A stretch of DNA of 64,000 bases from Peribacillus frigoritolerans (GTDB taxonomy: Bacteria > Bacillota > Bacilli > Bacillales > Bacillaceae). Positions 35,398-46,599 of this stretch are shown here, piece by piece (positions within the stretch are counted from its first letter, which is position 1; every line of letters starts with the position of its first letter). A program made the translations under genes and the position numbers. The stretch spans positions 248,001-312,000 of the forward strand of contig NZ_SMZY01000004.1 of the NCBI RefSeq assembly GCF_004358755.1, written 5' to 3'. The notes below the pieces were generated by a model. The model worked only from the letters and a program-made list of their open reading frames with translations, was not told the origin of the DNA and made no database searches.

Positions 35398-36936
35398 TTA
35401 AAGGTTTTTCTGATATCTCTTATATGCATCTTTTTGAATGTTCAAGTATTCTTTAAGCCCCATCTTATTAAGCTGTGAAATGTAGGATTTCCATTCTTTC
35501 CTAACGCCTCCCTCAACAATCCATTTAGATTGCATAGAGGAAATATAAGAGTCAATGTCTGTACCTAAAGCACTTAAGCGATTTATTTCTTCTGCTGTAT
35601 AAACGACATTCGGGAATTGTTCTTTAGCATATTGATTAATCTGCTTGTCAAGTTCGAGCTTCAGTCCGTCACCCCCGTTTTTAGGGAGAGTCACTTTACT
35701 ATTGAACCCTTCACTTACATATTTGGGACCAAAATCCCTGAAGGAATGAATCCAAGCGTATATATCTGCTGACTCATCCTTCGGGGCATCCAGCACTTTA
35801 TATGTTCCGTCATCCAGCTTTTCTACTCCTGTCCCAAACGAACCGTAGAATGTTTGAATACTTGCATCTTCTGTATAAAACTGATCAGCCCACTTTAAAA
35901 GCTTTGCAGGGTCCTCAGCTTTATTTGTAATCATGAGTTCATTCCTTGAGTAAACAGGCGCATCTGTCATAACGTACCGCTCACCATCTGGACCTTCTAA
36001 TGCAGGCATTTGCACATATTCTTCCGCATTCGGCCCAAACGCGGCATCAGGTGTCCATCCATTAGCTGCACCAACTAAAGAGCCCTCATCGCCTTTACGT
36101 TTGGAATCAGCCATTGATGCATCCTGTGTAAATGTTTCTTGATCAATCAGCCCGTCTTTATACGCTTTATGCATCCATTCAATCCCTTCCTGGTAGGCTT
36201 CCTCTGTAGGAATATATACCGGTTTTCCATCTTTTATGGTCATGGTTGAAGAATAAGCTCCTTTAGGTAACCCAAATGGCAAAAGAAACTCCATTATTCC
36301 ACCGCCATAGGGGATTTCATCATTGGGGTCTCCGTTCCCATTAGCATCTTCTTCTTTAAATGCTTTTAGTACTTCATAAAATTCTTGATAGGTTTCAGGC
36401 ATAGACTTCCCTGTGTTATCAAGCCATTTCTGATTAATGAACATTGAATTACCTGCAATAGGCCTTAATGGCAGTTTTTTAGGCAAGCTGTATATATGCC
36501 CATCAGGAGAAGTGACCATCGCGCGCAATGCCGGATCTTCTTTAAACGCCGCGTTTAAATTAGGCATGTTTTCTTCAATTAAATCTTCTAAAGGGATAAA
36601 CACCCCTGTATTTTTTGCAACATCTGCATCACTCAGAGCCAATGATCCAAAGAAGGCATCAGGTAAGTCCCCTCCTGCCAGCAGCAAGGATTTTTTATCT
36701 CCCCATTCACTATTTTGATAGACATCCCAGTCTATTTTTATTCCTGCCTTTTTCTCCGTTTCCTCTACAAAGCCTTTTAAAAATTCGTCTCCCCAGTCGC
36801 CCCAGCGAACAGTGGCAATTTTATAATCGCCATCGCCATCTTTAGAATTTGAATTAGATGGAGAATTTGTGCATCCCACAGCAATACTTGCTGCTATTGT
36901 CAGGTTTAAAAGCAGTCCCCATTTTCTTTTACTCAT
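35398..36936 (-). CDS. Sugar ABC importer, substrate-binding lipoprotein (LplA-like)
   Basis: A 512-residue lipoprotein. The signal (MSKRKWGLLLNLTIAASIAVGC) ends in a lipobox with Cys at about residue 22, followed by a Ser/Asn/Asp-rich linker. The mature protein is a family-1 solute-binding protein of the large LplA/YtcQ type (about 500 residues; KIDWDVYQNSEWGDKKSLLLAGGDLPDAF, ITNKAEDPAKLLKWADQFY). Such proteins capture complex oligosaccharides such as pectin or rhamnogalacturonan fragments. The start follows AGAGGGGGATTAAAA. It is third in the operon after two permeases; no ATPase is encoded, so an MsmX-type shared ATPase is expected. Confidence 0.88.
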   Translation of the reverse strand: MSKRKWGLLLNLTIAASIAVGCTNSPSNSNSKDGDGDYKIATVRWGDWGDEFLKGFVEETEKKAGIKIDWDVYQNSEWGDKKSLLLAGGDLPDAFFGSLALSDADVAKNTGVFIPLEDLIEENMPNLNAAFKEDPALRAMVTSPDGHIYSLPKKLPLRPIAGNSMFINQKWLDNTGKSMPETYQEFYEVLKAFKEEDANGNGDPNDEIPYGGGIMEFLLPFGLPKGAYSSTMTIKDGKPVYIPTEEAYQEGIEWMHKAYKDGLIDQETFTQDASMADSKRKGDEGSLVGAANGWTPDAAFGPNAEEYVQMPALEGPDGERYVMTDAPVYSRNELMITNKAEDPAKLLKWADQFYTEDASIQTFYGSFGTGVEKLDDGTYKVLDAPKDESADIYAWIHSFRDFGPKYVSEGFNSKVTLPKNGGDGLKLELDKQINQYAKEQFPNVVYTAEEINRLSALGTDIDSYISSMQSKWIVEGGVRKEWKSYISQLNKMGLKEYLNIQKDAYKRYQKNL

Positions 36937-36956
36937 TTTTAATCCCCCTCTTTTAA

Positions 36957-37868
36957 TCATTCTTTAATAGAGCCAATCATGACACCTTGATTAAAGTATT
37001 TTTGCAAAAACGGATATAGACACATAATAGGCAGTGTTGAAACAACAATCGCTGCATATTTCATCATTTCCGATAATCTGCGAAGTTCTGATGCCAATTC
37101 ACCTGAGGCTGTCCCAAGCATAGATTCATTTGCTATCAAAATTCTCCTTAATACCAGCTGAAGCGGCTGAAGATTTTCATTTGAAATGTAAATCATGGCA
37201 TCAAACCACGAATTCCAAATTCCCACCGCTGTCCATAACCCGATAACTGCAAGGATAGCTTTGGATAAAGGCAGTACCATTGTTATAAAATATCTGATTG
37301 TTCCGCAACCATCTATTTGGGCTGCTTCCCACAGGCTTTCAGGAAGACTGTTTCTAAAAAAGGTTCTTGCGATGATAATGTTGAAAACCGAAACAGAGAA
37401 TGGTAATACCAGTACCCAGAAAGTGTCTATTAGTCCAAAATTCTTTACTACAAGGTAGGTAGGAATTAGGCCTCCTCCAAAAAACATAGGAATAATAAAA
37501 AACATTGAGATAATCTTTTTTCCAAATAAATCCTGTCTTGATAAGGCATATCCGGCAGGAATGTTTACAAATAAAGCGATAAATGTACCGATTAAAGTAT
37601 AGAAAATAGTGTTTAAGTATCCGCGCCAGATCATTTCCTGTTTCATTAATTCAATATAGCCATCTAATTTCCACTCTTTTGGCCAGAACCATACATTTCC
37701 ATTAGCCACGTCAGATGGATTACTGAAGGAAGCGATTACAATAAACCACAAAGGATAGATAATCAGGATCATCATCATAATCGCTATTCCGTATACAGAA
37801 AAATCAAAAAAGCGATCCTTCCAATGCTTCTTAGTCTTACGCGCTGTTCCAACGCCTTTTTTTCTCAA
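36957..37868 (-). CDS. Sugar ABC importer permease (LplC/YtcP-like)
   Basis: A 303-residue MalG-type permease with six membrane helices and the cytoplasmic EAA loop WEAAQIDGCGTIRYFITMVLPLSKAILA. FIVIASFSNPSDV and SELRRLSEMMKYAAIVVSTLPIMCLYPFLQKYFNQGVMIGSIKE are typical of the Lpl/YtcP branch. It would form a heterodimer with the upstream permease. The stop codon sits just upstream of the lipoprotein ribosome-binding site. Confidence 0.88.
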   Translation of the reverse strand: MRKKGVGTARKTKKHWKDRFFDFSVYGIAIMMMILIIYPLWFIVIASFSNPSDVANGNVWFWPKEWKLDGYIELMKQEMIWRGYLNTIFYTLIGTFIALFVNIPAGYALSRQDLFGKKIISMFFIIPMFFGGGLIPTYLVVKNFGLIDTFWVLVLPFSVSVFNIIIARTFFRNSLPESLWEAAQIDGCGTIRYFITMVLPLSKAILAVIGLWTAVGIWNSWFDAMIYISNENLQPLQLVLRRILIANESMLGTASGELASELRRLSEMMKYAAIVVSTLPIMCLYPFLQKYFNQGVMIGSIKE

Positions 37869-37883
37869 ATTCCTTCCCTCTTT

Positions 37884-38852
37884 CTATAACAAGCTGGTTT
37901 TTGTAAGTCTTTTAGAGAGCCAATTTACCGATAATAAGATAATAACGCTGACGACCGTGTTAAATAATCCGATTGCTGTAGACAAGCTATACTGGAAATT
38001 CTGAAGCCCAAGCTTATATACATATGTTGATATAACTTCACTGCCGGTTAGATTCATAGGATTTTGCAATAAAAGCACTTTTTCAAAGCCAACGCTCAGC
38101 AGTCCCCCGGCTCTTAAAATTAATAGAATCATCGCCGTTGGCAATAATAGCGGCAGGTCAATATAGATAATCTTTTGCATTTTGCTGGCCCCATCTATGG
38201 TAGCAGCTTCATAATAAGTTGGATTAATAGCTGAAAGAGCAGCCAGATATATGATACTGTCCCAGCCTACATGCTGCCATACGTCACTCCAAACGAAAAC
38301 ACTGCTGAATAAAGAAGACTTAGACAAAATATTGGGCATTTCAATACCGATCAGGCTTAACAGGTTAGCAATCATCCCGTTACTTGGCGATAGAAAAATT
38401 AATATCATGCCGCACATAACCATTGTGGAGATAAAATGGGGCAGATAGGTTGTAACTTGAAACACTTTCTTGAACATCCCTACTCGTATCTGGTTGCACA
38501 ATATAGCAAGTGCAATCGGCAGTGGAAAACCAACCAATAAACTGTACAGACTTATGCTTAAAGTGTTTTTGATCGTAAGTTCAAACTGATAAGAATTAAA
38601 ATATTGAACAAAGTGCTTAAAACCAACCCAAGGGCTTCCCCATATTCCCAGTGCAGGCGAATAATCTTTAAACGCGATTATAATTCCATACATCGGCAGA
38701 TACGTAAAGCAAATGAGCAAAATCATTGAGGGCAGCAGCAATACATATAGCGGTCCGCTTTTTTTTAGATTTTTCAGCCTGTTTGAAGCCTTTTCATTCT
38801 TTACTCTAACTGATGTTTCAGGAAAATTCTCTGTTGCGATTTTATTCTCCAA
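37884..38852 (-). CDS. Sugar ABC importer permease (LplB/YtcO-like)
   Basis: A 322-residue MalF-type permease. Family landmarks are the N-terminal PLYVLLLPSMILLICFTYLPMYGIIIAFKDYSP, the QVTTYLPHFISTMVM segment and the EAA loop YYEAATIDGASKMQKIIYIDLPLLLPTAMILL. It begins with TTG at 38852, seven bases or so after GGAGGGGGAAAG, and is the first gene of the island operon, divergent from the sensor kinase gene. Its N-terminal 40 residues are charged and not seen in all relatives. Confidence 0.87.
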   Translation of the reverse strand: MENKIATENFPETSVRVKNEKASNRLKNLKKSGPLYVLLLPSMILLICFTYLPMYGIIIAFKDYSPALGIWGSPWVGFKHFVQYFNSYQFELTIKNTLSISLYSLLVGFPLPIALAILCNQIRVGMFKKVFQVTTYLPHFISTMVMCGMILIFLSPSNGMIANLLSLIGIEMPNILSKSSLFSSVFVWSDVWQHVGWDSIIYLAALSAINPTYYEAATIDGASKMQKIIYIDLPLLLPTAMILLILRAGGLLSVGFEKVLLLQNPMNLTGSEVISTYVYKLGLQNFQYSLSTAIGLFNTVVSVIILLSVNWLSKRLTKTSLL

Positions 38853-39095
38853 CTTTCCCCCTCCTTTGTTTATAATCATCATTATATGACAGCGCATTCA
38901 TAAACAAATAGCTGTAAACAGGTGATTCCATACTACTATTCAGGTAATTGATTGCTTATTTGAACAATTATTCAGAAAAAATAGCAGTATTCAGTCTTTT
39001 CTCATGAATTCAGCCACTTTCCTGACTGAATTTTACTAGAAAAGACATTATTAATCTTTATAATGAATACTAAGTTGCTAATGGGAGGTTACATC
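38853..39095. promoter_or_regulatory. Divergent control region of the sugar island
   Basis: A 243-bp region between the importer operon and the two-component genes. TATAAT at 39059-39064 is a good -10 for the kinase, but no consensus -35 lies at 16-18 bp, as expected for an activated promoter. Several ATTCAG/CTGAAT words recur between 38935 and 39035 and could be half-sites for the AraC-type response regulator; this is inference. Confidence 0.5.
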
Positions 39096-40796
39096 ATGCA
39101 TTCCGGTAAACACAACTCTGCTTCAAGGTCTGTCATGCACTACTTAAAAGTACTTTTAATCATCTTAATGATTATTTTCCTGATCAATATTCTCGTTAGT
39201 TCGTACACCATTTCCATTACACGGCAACAAAACATTGAAAATATATCCAATACCATAAACCTCTACATAAAGGAAACCCAGCAGAAATTAAATGCTATTG
39301 ATCACTTCATGATCTGGACAGTAAAGCACGACCCTCTAATTGAAAAAATAGAAGAATCCAAGGACATGTCTGAGCTTCCCAAAAGCATCTGGGATTTCAG
39401 GTCACGAGTAGATGATTTTCAGTATTCAACAGGGAAAGAGTATCAATTCTTTTTAGCATTAAAAAAAGAGAACTATTTTTTTAATAGCTCTCCAATCAAA
39501 TTATCCTACTCAGATTATAAAAAAATGAAAAACTTTTTCTGGTCAGAGAAAATCACAAGAAATAATTATGAAAACCTATACACATGGACATCTTTGAAGA
39601 TTAATAACACGTTCTATTTGTACCATTTATTAGAATATAAAAACAGAATGTTCATTTCTCTTATTTCTGTTGATGATTTGTTAAAACCCTTGAACGAAAT
39701 AAATTTAGGAAAACACGGAGAAATCATCATAGAAAATGAACAGCACGGTTTTTTAACTTCTTCTACTAAGAATAAAGAAAATCTCGAAAACAATTCCGTT
39801 CTTACCACTAACCTGAATTTCACCAGCGACATCACATCCCTTCCTTTTTCTATGCATGTCAGCATCGATCATTTTGGTGCATTTGAAAAGGTAATGTTTG
39901 CACAATTCTCATTAATTTCGGCAACCATCTGCATTAGTCTGATTTTATTTTTGGTTATTTTGTATATAAAAAAGAAAGTCTTTAATCCTGTAATAGCCTT
40001 TTCAAAAAATCTGTCTGTGATTAATAAAAATAATGAAATCATTGACTTTGAAAAAAGCAATATTCTTGAACTGGAAGAAGCAAGCCAGCATTTTAAAAAT
40101 TTAATATCGGAAGTGAAGAAGTTAAGAATAAATGTCTATGAACAAGAATTTGAAAAAAAACAAATTCAAATAGACTTTATGAAATTACAGATAAAGCCGC
40201 ATTTTTACTTAAATTGTTTAACTACTATATACAGCATGGCCGAAATGAACCTGGTGCAAGAAATAAAACAGATGTCCCTATCTACCTCAAAATACTTCAG
40301 ATATTTATTTCAGACTGATCAGAATTTTGTCAGATTAGAAAAGGAATTAGACCATATTAATGATTATCTTTCCATTCAAAAGTTAGTTTACGGTCCTGTT
40401 TTTGTCTTTGAGAGTCATGTTATAAGTGAGGTCAAACATGCTCTTATTCCACCTCTGATGCTGCAGACTTTTATAGAAAATACGATTAAATATGCTGTTG
40501 CATTGGATGACTATTCTATGATTTCATTACAAATAGGAAAAATCCAAAATAAGGATGATGATTGGATTGAAATTACCTTGAAGGATAATGGTCCAGGCTT
40601 TCCAGCACATGTTCTAAGTAAGCTTCAAAAGAATGTTTCTTTAACTAATGAAAATGGGGACCATATCGGTATAAACAATGTTTTACAGAGACTGCGGCTG
40701 CTGTACGGAGAACGTTTTTCCATACATTTTACAAACCGTGCAAACAGCGGGGCCGAAATCAGCTTAATCATTCCATTTCTGATTCATGAGGAGTGA
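39096..40796 (+). CDS. Sensor histidine kinase (YesM/LytS-type)
   Basis: A 566-residue kinase with an N-terminal helix (LLIILMIIFLINILVSSYTI), an extracytoplasmic sensor of about 240 residues, a second helix (FSLISATICISLILFLVILYI), a HAMP-like linker and a His_kinase domain. The phosphoacceptor is in QIKPHFYLNCLTTIYSMAEMN and the ATP site has NTIKYAVALDDYS (N box) and LKDNGPGFPAHVL (G box). It starts at ATG 39096 after GGGAGGTTACATC. It would sense an external carbohydrate, possibly through the binding lipoprotein, and phosphorylate the response regulator encoded four bases downstream. Confidence 0.9.
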   Translation: MHSGKHNSASRSVMHYLKVLLIILMIIFLINILVSSYTISITRQQNIENISNTINLYIKETQQKLNAIDHFMIWTVKHDPLIEKIEESKDMSELPKSIWDFRSRVDDFQYSTGKEYQFFLALKKENYFFNSSPIKLSYSDYKKMKNFFWSEKITRNNYENLYTWTSLKINNTFYLYHLLEYKNRMFISLISVDDLLKPLNEINLGKHGEIIIENEQHGFLTSSTKNKENLENNSVLTTNLNFTSDITSLPFSMHVSIDHFGAFEKVMFAQFSLISATICISLILFLVILYIKKKVFNPVIAFSKNLSVINKNNEIIDFEKSNILELEEASQHFKNLISEVKKLRINVYEQEFEKKQIQIDFMKLQIKPHFYLNCLTTIYSMAEMNLVQEIKQMSLSTSKYFRYLFQTDQNFVRLEKELDHINDYLSIQKLVYGPVFVFESHVISEVKHALIPPLMLQTFIENTIKYAVALDDYSMISLQIGKIQNKDDDWIEITLKDNGPGFPAHVLSKLQKNVSLTNENGDHIGINNVLQRLRLLYGERFSIHFTNRANSGAEISLIIPFLIHEE

Positions 40797-40800
40797 AATA

Positions 40801-42414
40801 ATGAATGTATTAATAGTAGACGATGATCGGTTTGTTGTTACAGCCTTAGAAAAAAAAATGAACTGGAATGCTCTTGGCATTAAGAAAATCTTTACCGCCA
40901 ATAACATCCGGCAAGCAAAAAAACTTTTGGAAAAAGAGAAGGTTGATCTTTTAATTAGTGATATTGAAATGCCTCAGGGCAGCGGGTTAGAGTTGCTGTC
41001 GTGGATACGATTGGAGGGCTACGATCTTCAGGCAATCTTCTTAACGAACTTCGCAGATTTCAACTATGCGCAAAAAGCCATCGAACTGCAAAGCTTTGAG
41101 TATTATTTAAAGCCTATCGAATTTGATAAGCTGGAGTTAATTGTGAAAAAAGCTATTATGAAATTGAAAGCATCACAAAGTATAGACGATGCCGTAAAAA
41201 TGATGAATTACCGGCAGCAAAACAAAGAAACCCTGCAAAAGCAATTTTGGTACACATACTTAAGAGACACCAATTTTTCAAAAAGGGAGAATCTGCTTGA
41301 ACTGCTTGAAATGAATCAGGTCAATTACTCGCTTGAAGACCGGTTTATACCATTTTATATCGCTCTATTCCCCTATAGGGTCAAAGACTATCAGGAACTT
41401 CAAATGTCCATCCAACCTGATGCAGATATAGAGAACTCGTTAATTGAATTATTGAAGATTAGTTTTAATAACCGTTTTGCAGATATAGAATTCCTTGCGC
41501 AATATGGGAGAAACGAGTATGAATATCTTGCATGCTTTAAACTGAATCAGGGAATGGATTCCATCGAAGGGTCTCTTTACTTTAACCATTTTATTATGAC
41601 TATTAACAATCTACTAAACTGTGATATTCAATGCTTCCTTGGAAATAATGCCCTTTTAGAAGAATTACCTCAAGCAACTCAAGAATTAGAGGAAAAGAAA
41701 GAAAATATCGTGGATTTTAGGAACAAATTATTTATAGTTGAAAATCTCATAAAGAATGATAACAAATATGCAGAACCACCCCTTTATCTACTTGAGCATT
41801 ATCTTGAGAGTGAAGACAAGCTGAGCTTTGCAAATAAATGTTATCAATATACAGTGGAATTACTTAACCAAAATGCTTTAGATCTGGAAATACTAAATCG
41901 ATTAAGGCAAGATCTAACCCAGATAATTTATGCATACTTGAAGAGAAAAGAAATATTAGCAAACAAATTATTTCAAGGGAAAATGGCTGATTTGCTTCTT
42001 TCTCAGTCTTTAAGATCGATTGATGACTTTTTATGCTATATCGACTATTTGGTTGAGGTTTCCATAAGCTACTCCAAGTTCGCAGATTCAAAAGAGTCTG
42101 TTGTCACCACCCTTCAAAATTACATTGATCAAAACTATGAGGAGAATTTATCAAGAAATGAGTTAGCAAAAGTTGTATATCTAAGCCCTGACTATATCGC
42201 AAGAATATTCAAAAAAGAGACAGGCATATCATTAGTAAACTATATTATTAGAAAAAGAGTGGAGATTGCTAAAGATTTATTGAAAAATACTGACCTGCCA
42301 ATTCATCTCATTTCATCTAAAGTTGGGTATGAAAACTATTCTTATTTCACTAAATTATTCAAGAAAGAGACGAACTATACACCCGTTGAATATAGGAGAA
42401 ATATCACTTCTTAA
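40801..42414 (+). CDS. AraC-type response regulator (YesN-type)
   Basis: A 537-residue regulator. The receiver domain (residues 1-120) has VLIVDDDRFV, the phosphoacceptor Asp in DLLISDIEMPQGSG, FLTNFADFNYAQKAI and the Lys in YYLKPIEFDK. A long, poorly conserved central region of about 300 residues follows. The C-terminus is an AraC double helix-turn-helix (LSRNELAKVVYLSPDYIARIFKKETGISLVNYI and SSKVGYENYSYFTKLFKKETNYTPVEYR). It should activate the divergent importer operon. The start has AGGAGTGAAATA upstream. The stop codon at 42412-42414 overlaps the end of the truncated phosphodiesterase frame on the other strand. Confidence 0.9.
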   Translation: MNVLIVDDDRFVVTALEKKMNWNALGIKKIFTANNIRQAKKLLEKEKVDLLISDIEMPQGSGLELLSWIRLEGYDLQAIFLTNFADFNYAQKAIELQSFEYYLKPIEFDKLELIVKKAIMKLKASQSIDDAVKMMNYRQQNKETLQKQFWYTYLRDTNFSKRENLLELLEMNQVNYSLEDRFIPFYIALFPYRVKDYQELQMSIQPDADIENSLIELLKISFNNRFADIEFLAQYGRNEYEYLACFKLNQGMDSIEGSLYFNHFIMTINNLLNCDIQCFLGNNALLEELPQATQELEEKKENIVDFRNKLFIVENLIKNDNKYAEPPLYLLEHYLESEDKLSFANKCYQYTVELLNQNALDLEILNRLRQDLTQIIYAYLKRKEILANKLFQGKMADLLLSQSLRSIDDFLCYIDYLVEVSISYSKFADSKESVVTTLQNYIDQNYEENLSRNELAKVVYLSPDYIARIFKKETGISLVNYIIRKRVEIAKDLLKNTDLPIHLISSKVGYENYSYFTKLFKKETNYTPVEYRRNITS

Positions 42415-42429
42415 CCTCTCTGACTTACA

Positions 42430-42483
42430 TGAGATGGACGTTCATCCCAGATAAACATGATACTGGGATGAACGTCCATCTCA
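42430..42483. repeat. 21-bp perfect inverted repeat at the GDPD truncation point
   Basis: Arms of 21 bp (42430-42450 and 42463-42483; they contain GATGGACGTTCATCCCAG) flank a 12-nt loop, exactly where homology to GDPD ends. The intact gene has only a natural 12-bp palindrome ATGGACGTCCAT at this place. No T run follows, so a dedicated terminator is unlikely; it looks like a fold-back duplication. Confidence 0.85.
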
Positions 42484-42593
42484 AGCATGTCTACCTCTAG
42501 TTTTTCAGATAGCGAGAAGGCTGCCAGCGTGTTGCCTGGAGCCATGCCGTCTCCGCCTTGATGCGCGATAATCAGCGGACGCTTGCCTTTTTT
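42484..42593. repeat. 110-bp direct repeat, copy 2 (in truncated GDPD)
   Basis: Identical over 110 bases to 33405-33514. The identity begins immediately next to the fold-back inverted repeat and ends at a T-run length difference. Confidence 0.9.
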
Positions 42594-42731
42594 GAGGAAA
42601 GCTTGTTTTTCTGCAGGTTGAACAGGGATGAATTGAAGGATGGCAATGAACAGGATCAGCGTGATGAGAAGCGCAGAGGTAATTTTGAGTTTGGTTCTCT
42701 TCTTTCGGACGGGCTGCGGCACGATTTCCAT

Positions 42732-43036
42732 GGTTTGGTCCCCTTTTTTGATTGGTTAGTTTCTTTATATCATGGATGGAGAATATGGTGTGTCGGTTTT
42801 TCTAGAAAAAGGGTCTATTAATCTTTTGCTGGAAAAATGCCAATCGTTGCAACCCACCACTTACTTGCCAGCTTACCGAAAATACTAGCGGATCCGCTCT
42901 AAATACTTTCCGCATTCCCCCATTTACTTTCCAAACCCCCATAAAAACTTTCTTTTTTCCAACTGCCTCCTAAAAAACAAAAAACACCAGCATCCATGCG
43001 GTGTTTTTTGTTTAAACAAACGTTTAATTAAGTCGC
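42732..43036. other. Spacer between island and galactoside operon
   Basis: About 300 bp. The left part holds the decayed GDPD promoter region; its GTTTCTTTATA word resembles the one upstream of the intact copy near 33680. The right part carries the galR-like terminator at 42978-43010 and then TTAAACAAACGTTTAA at 43012-43027, an inverted repeat. No gene seen. Confidence 0.5.
42970..43010 (-). terminator. Terminator of the galactoside operon
   Basis: An 11-bp stem CAAAAAACACC/GGTGTTTTTTG (42978-42988 with 43000-43010) with an inner GCAT/ATGC stem is followed on the minus strand by a further T run. It lies 26 bp after the stop codon of the LacI-type regulator, the last gene of the operon. Confidence 0.88.
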
Positions 43037-45099
<2,063 letters not shown>

Positions 45100-46599
45100 T
45101 TTTATCGTTCCTCTCTCTTTTTAAACTCTGGATAAAATGACTAAAATGATTATTCCCTTCATTTGTTCTTTTAAAAACTCCCGCATCCTCTAATACTCTG
45201 CTGAATTTTAATCCTACTTCTTTTTTCAGGATCCCATCAGCTGTTGTTTTTTCAAACGATTGATAGTTTGAAAGCAAGTGCTGAACCCATGCCTCATGGT
45301 GCTCCGGGACTTCAGCCTCTTCTCCAACGAGGAACGCTTCTATTTGCTGAAGCTCATGTTTCAGACGCTCTGGAAGAACCGCCAAGCCCATGACTTCAAT
45401 CAGTCCGATGTTTTCTTTTTTAATATGGTGCAGATCAGCATGCGGATGGAAAATCCCCATCGGATGCTCTTCGCTCGTTCGGTTATTGCGAAGGACGAGG
45501 TCCAGCTCAAAGCGGCCGTCTCTCATTCTCGCAATCGGCGTCACCGTTTGATGGGATTCGCCTCCTGTAAAAGCAATAATTTCTGCTTGTTCATTGGAAT
45601 AGGATTTCCATGTATTCAGTACGTGCTCTGCTGCAGAAACGAGCGCCGCTTTATCTGATGATCGCAGTCTCAGAACCGACATTGGCCATTTCACCTTTGA
45701 GAAGGCTACCTCAGGAAAGCTTGCAATCTCGAATGTTTCTTCATCAGGAGCTTCCGCCATCGCAAACGTATACTTGCCCGCCTGATAGTGATCATGAGAG
45801 AGGATCGATCCGCCCACAATCGGAAGGTCCGCATTTGAGCCGATAAAATAGTGCGGAAACTGCTCAACGAAAGCAAGCAATCTACGGAAAGCATCTCCAT
45901 TGATTTTCATGTCTCTGTGCTCGCCGGATAACACGATGGAATGTTCATTGTAATAAATGTACGGAGAGTATTGAAAATACCACTGCTCATTCTCAAGGTT
46001 CAGCTCGATCACACGGTGATTAGATCGTGCAGGGTGTCCGATGCGGCCTGTATAGCCTTCGTTTTCAGCGCAAAGCAGGCACTTCGGATACTTGCTTGCT
46101 GATTTGACTGCCCGTTCCCTTGCGATATCCCGCGGATCTTTTTCAGGTTTTGAAAGGTTGATTGTAATATCAATCTCTCCGTATTCAGTCGGCGTTTTAT
46201 AATGGATGTTTTTCGCGATTCGTTTTGTCTGGATGTAATTGCTGTTTTGGCTCAGTTTGTAAAAATAATCTGTCGCGATTTCAGGTGACAGGCTGTAATA
46301 CTCTTCAAACGTTTGCTGAATCGCAGACGGCTTATCAAGAAATACATTCATCAGATTGGCAGACAGCTTTTCTTTTTCATCAAAGGTTCCTTCAATGATG
46401 CCCCGTTCTGCTGCCTTCAGGACAATGATTTCAAGCAGGTCGGGTATGGGAAGCAGCGTTTCCGGCAGTTCGCATTCTTCATAGGCATCAATCCCAAGCA
46501 GACCGAGAATCTGGTTTCGGGCATACATCCGGTCTCTGTCTGTGATGAATTTTTTCTGGATGGCTTGCTCAACTAATTGATTGACGAATGAAGAATTGT

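Larger units (their letters stand above)
42411..42731 (-). pseudogene. Truncated GDPD phosphodiesterase paralogue
   Basis: The frame encodes a 106-residue N-terminal fragment related to the intact GDPD at 32717-33652: anchor helix, LLKKG-type juxtamembrane segment as [16 protein letters not shown], then [13 protein letters not shown]. After MDVHPS the homology stops and a short foreign tail (IMFIWDERPSHVSQRG) ends the frame. Catalytic His and most of the barrel are missing, so it cannot be an active enzyme. Residues before the shared patch differ at about a third of positions from the intact copy, so this is an older paralogue, not a fresh copy; yet 110 bases are identical. A ribosome-binding region and promoter like those of the intact gene remain upstream. 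Confidence 0.82.

Noticed and set aside
33405-42593. The 110-bp direct repeats as ends of a composite transposon or integrative element
   Set aside because: They lie inside GDPD coding sequence, have no terminal inverted repeats, and no transposase or integrase is encoded between them.
43011-43030. TTAAACAAACGTTTAA after the LacI-type gene as an operator
   Set aside because: It lies downstream of the operon terminator with no promoter nearby; it may be part of terminator structure.
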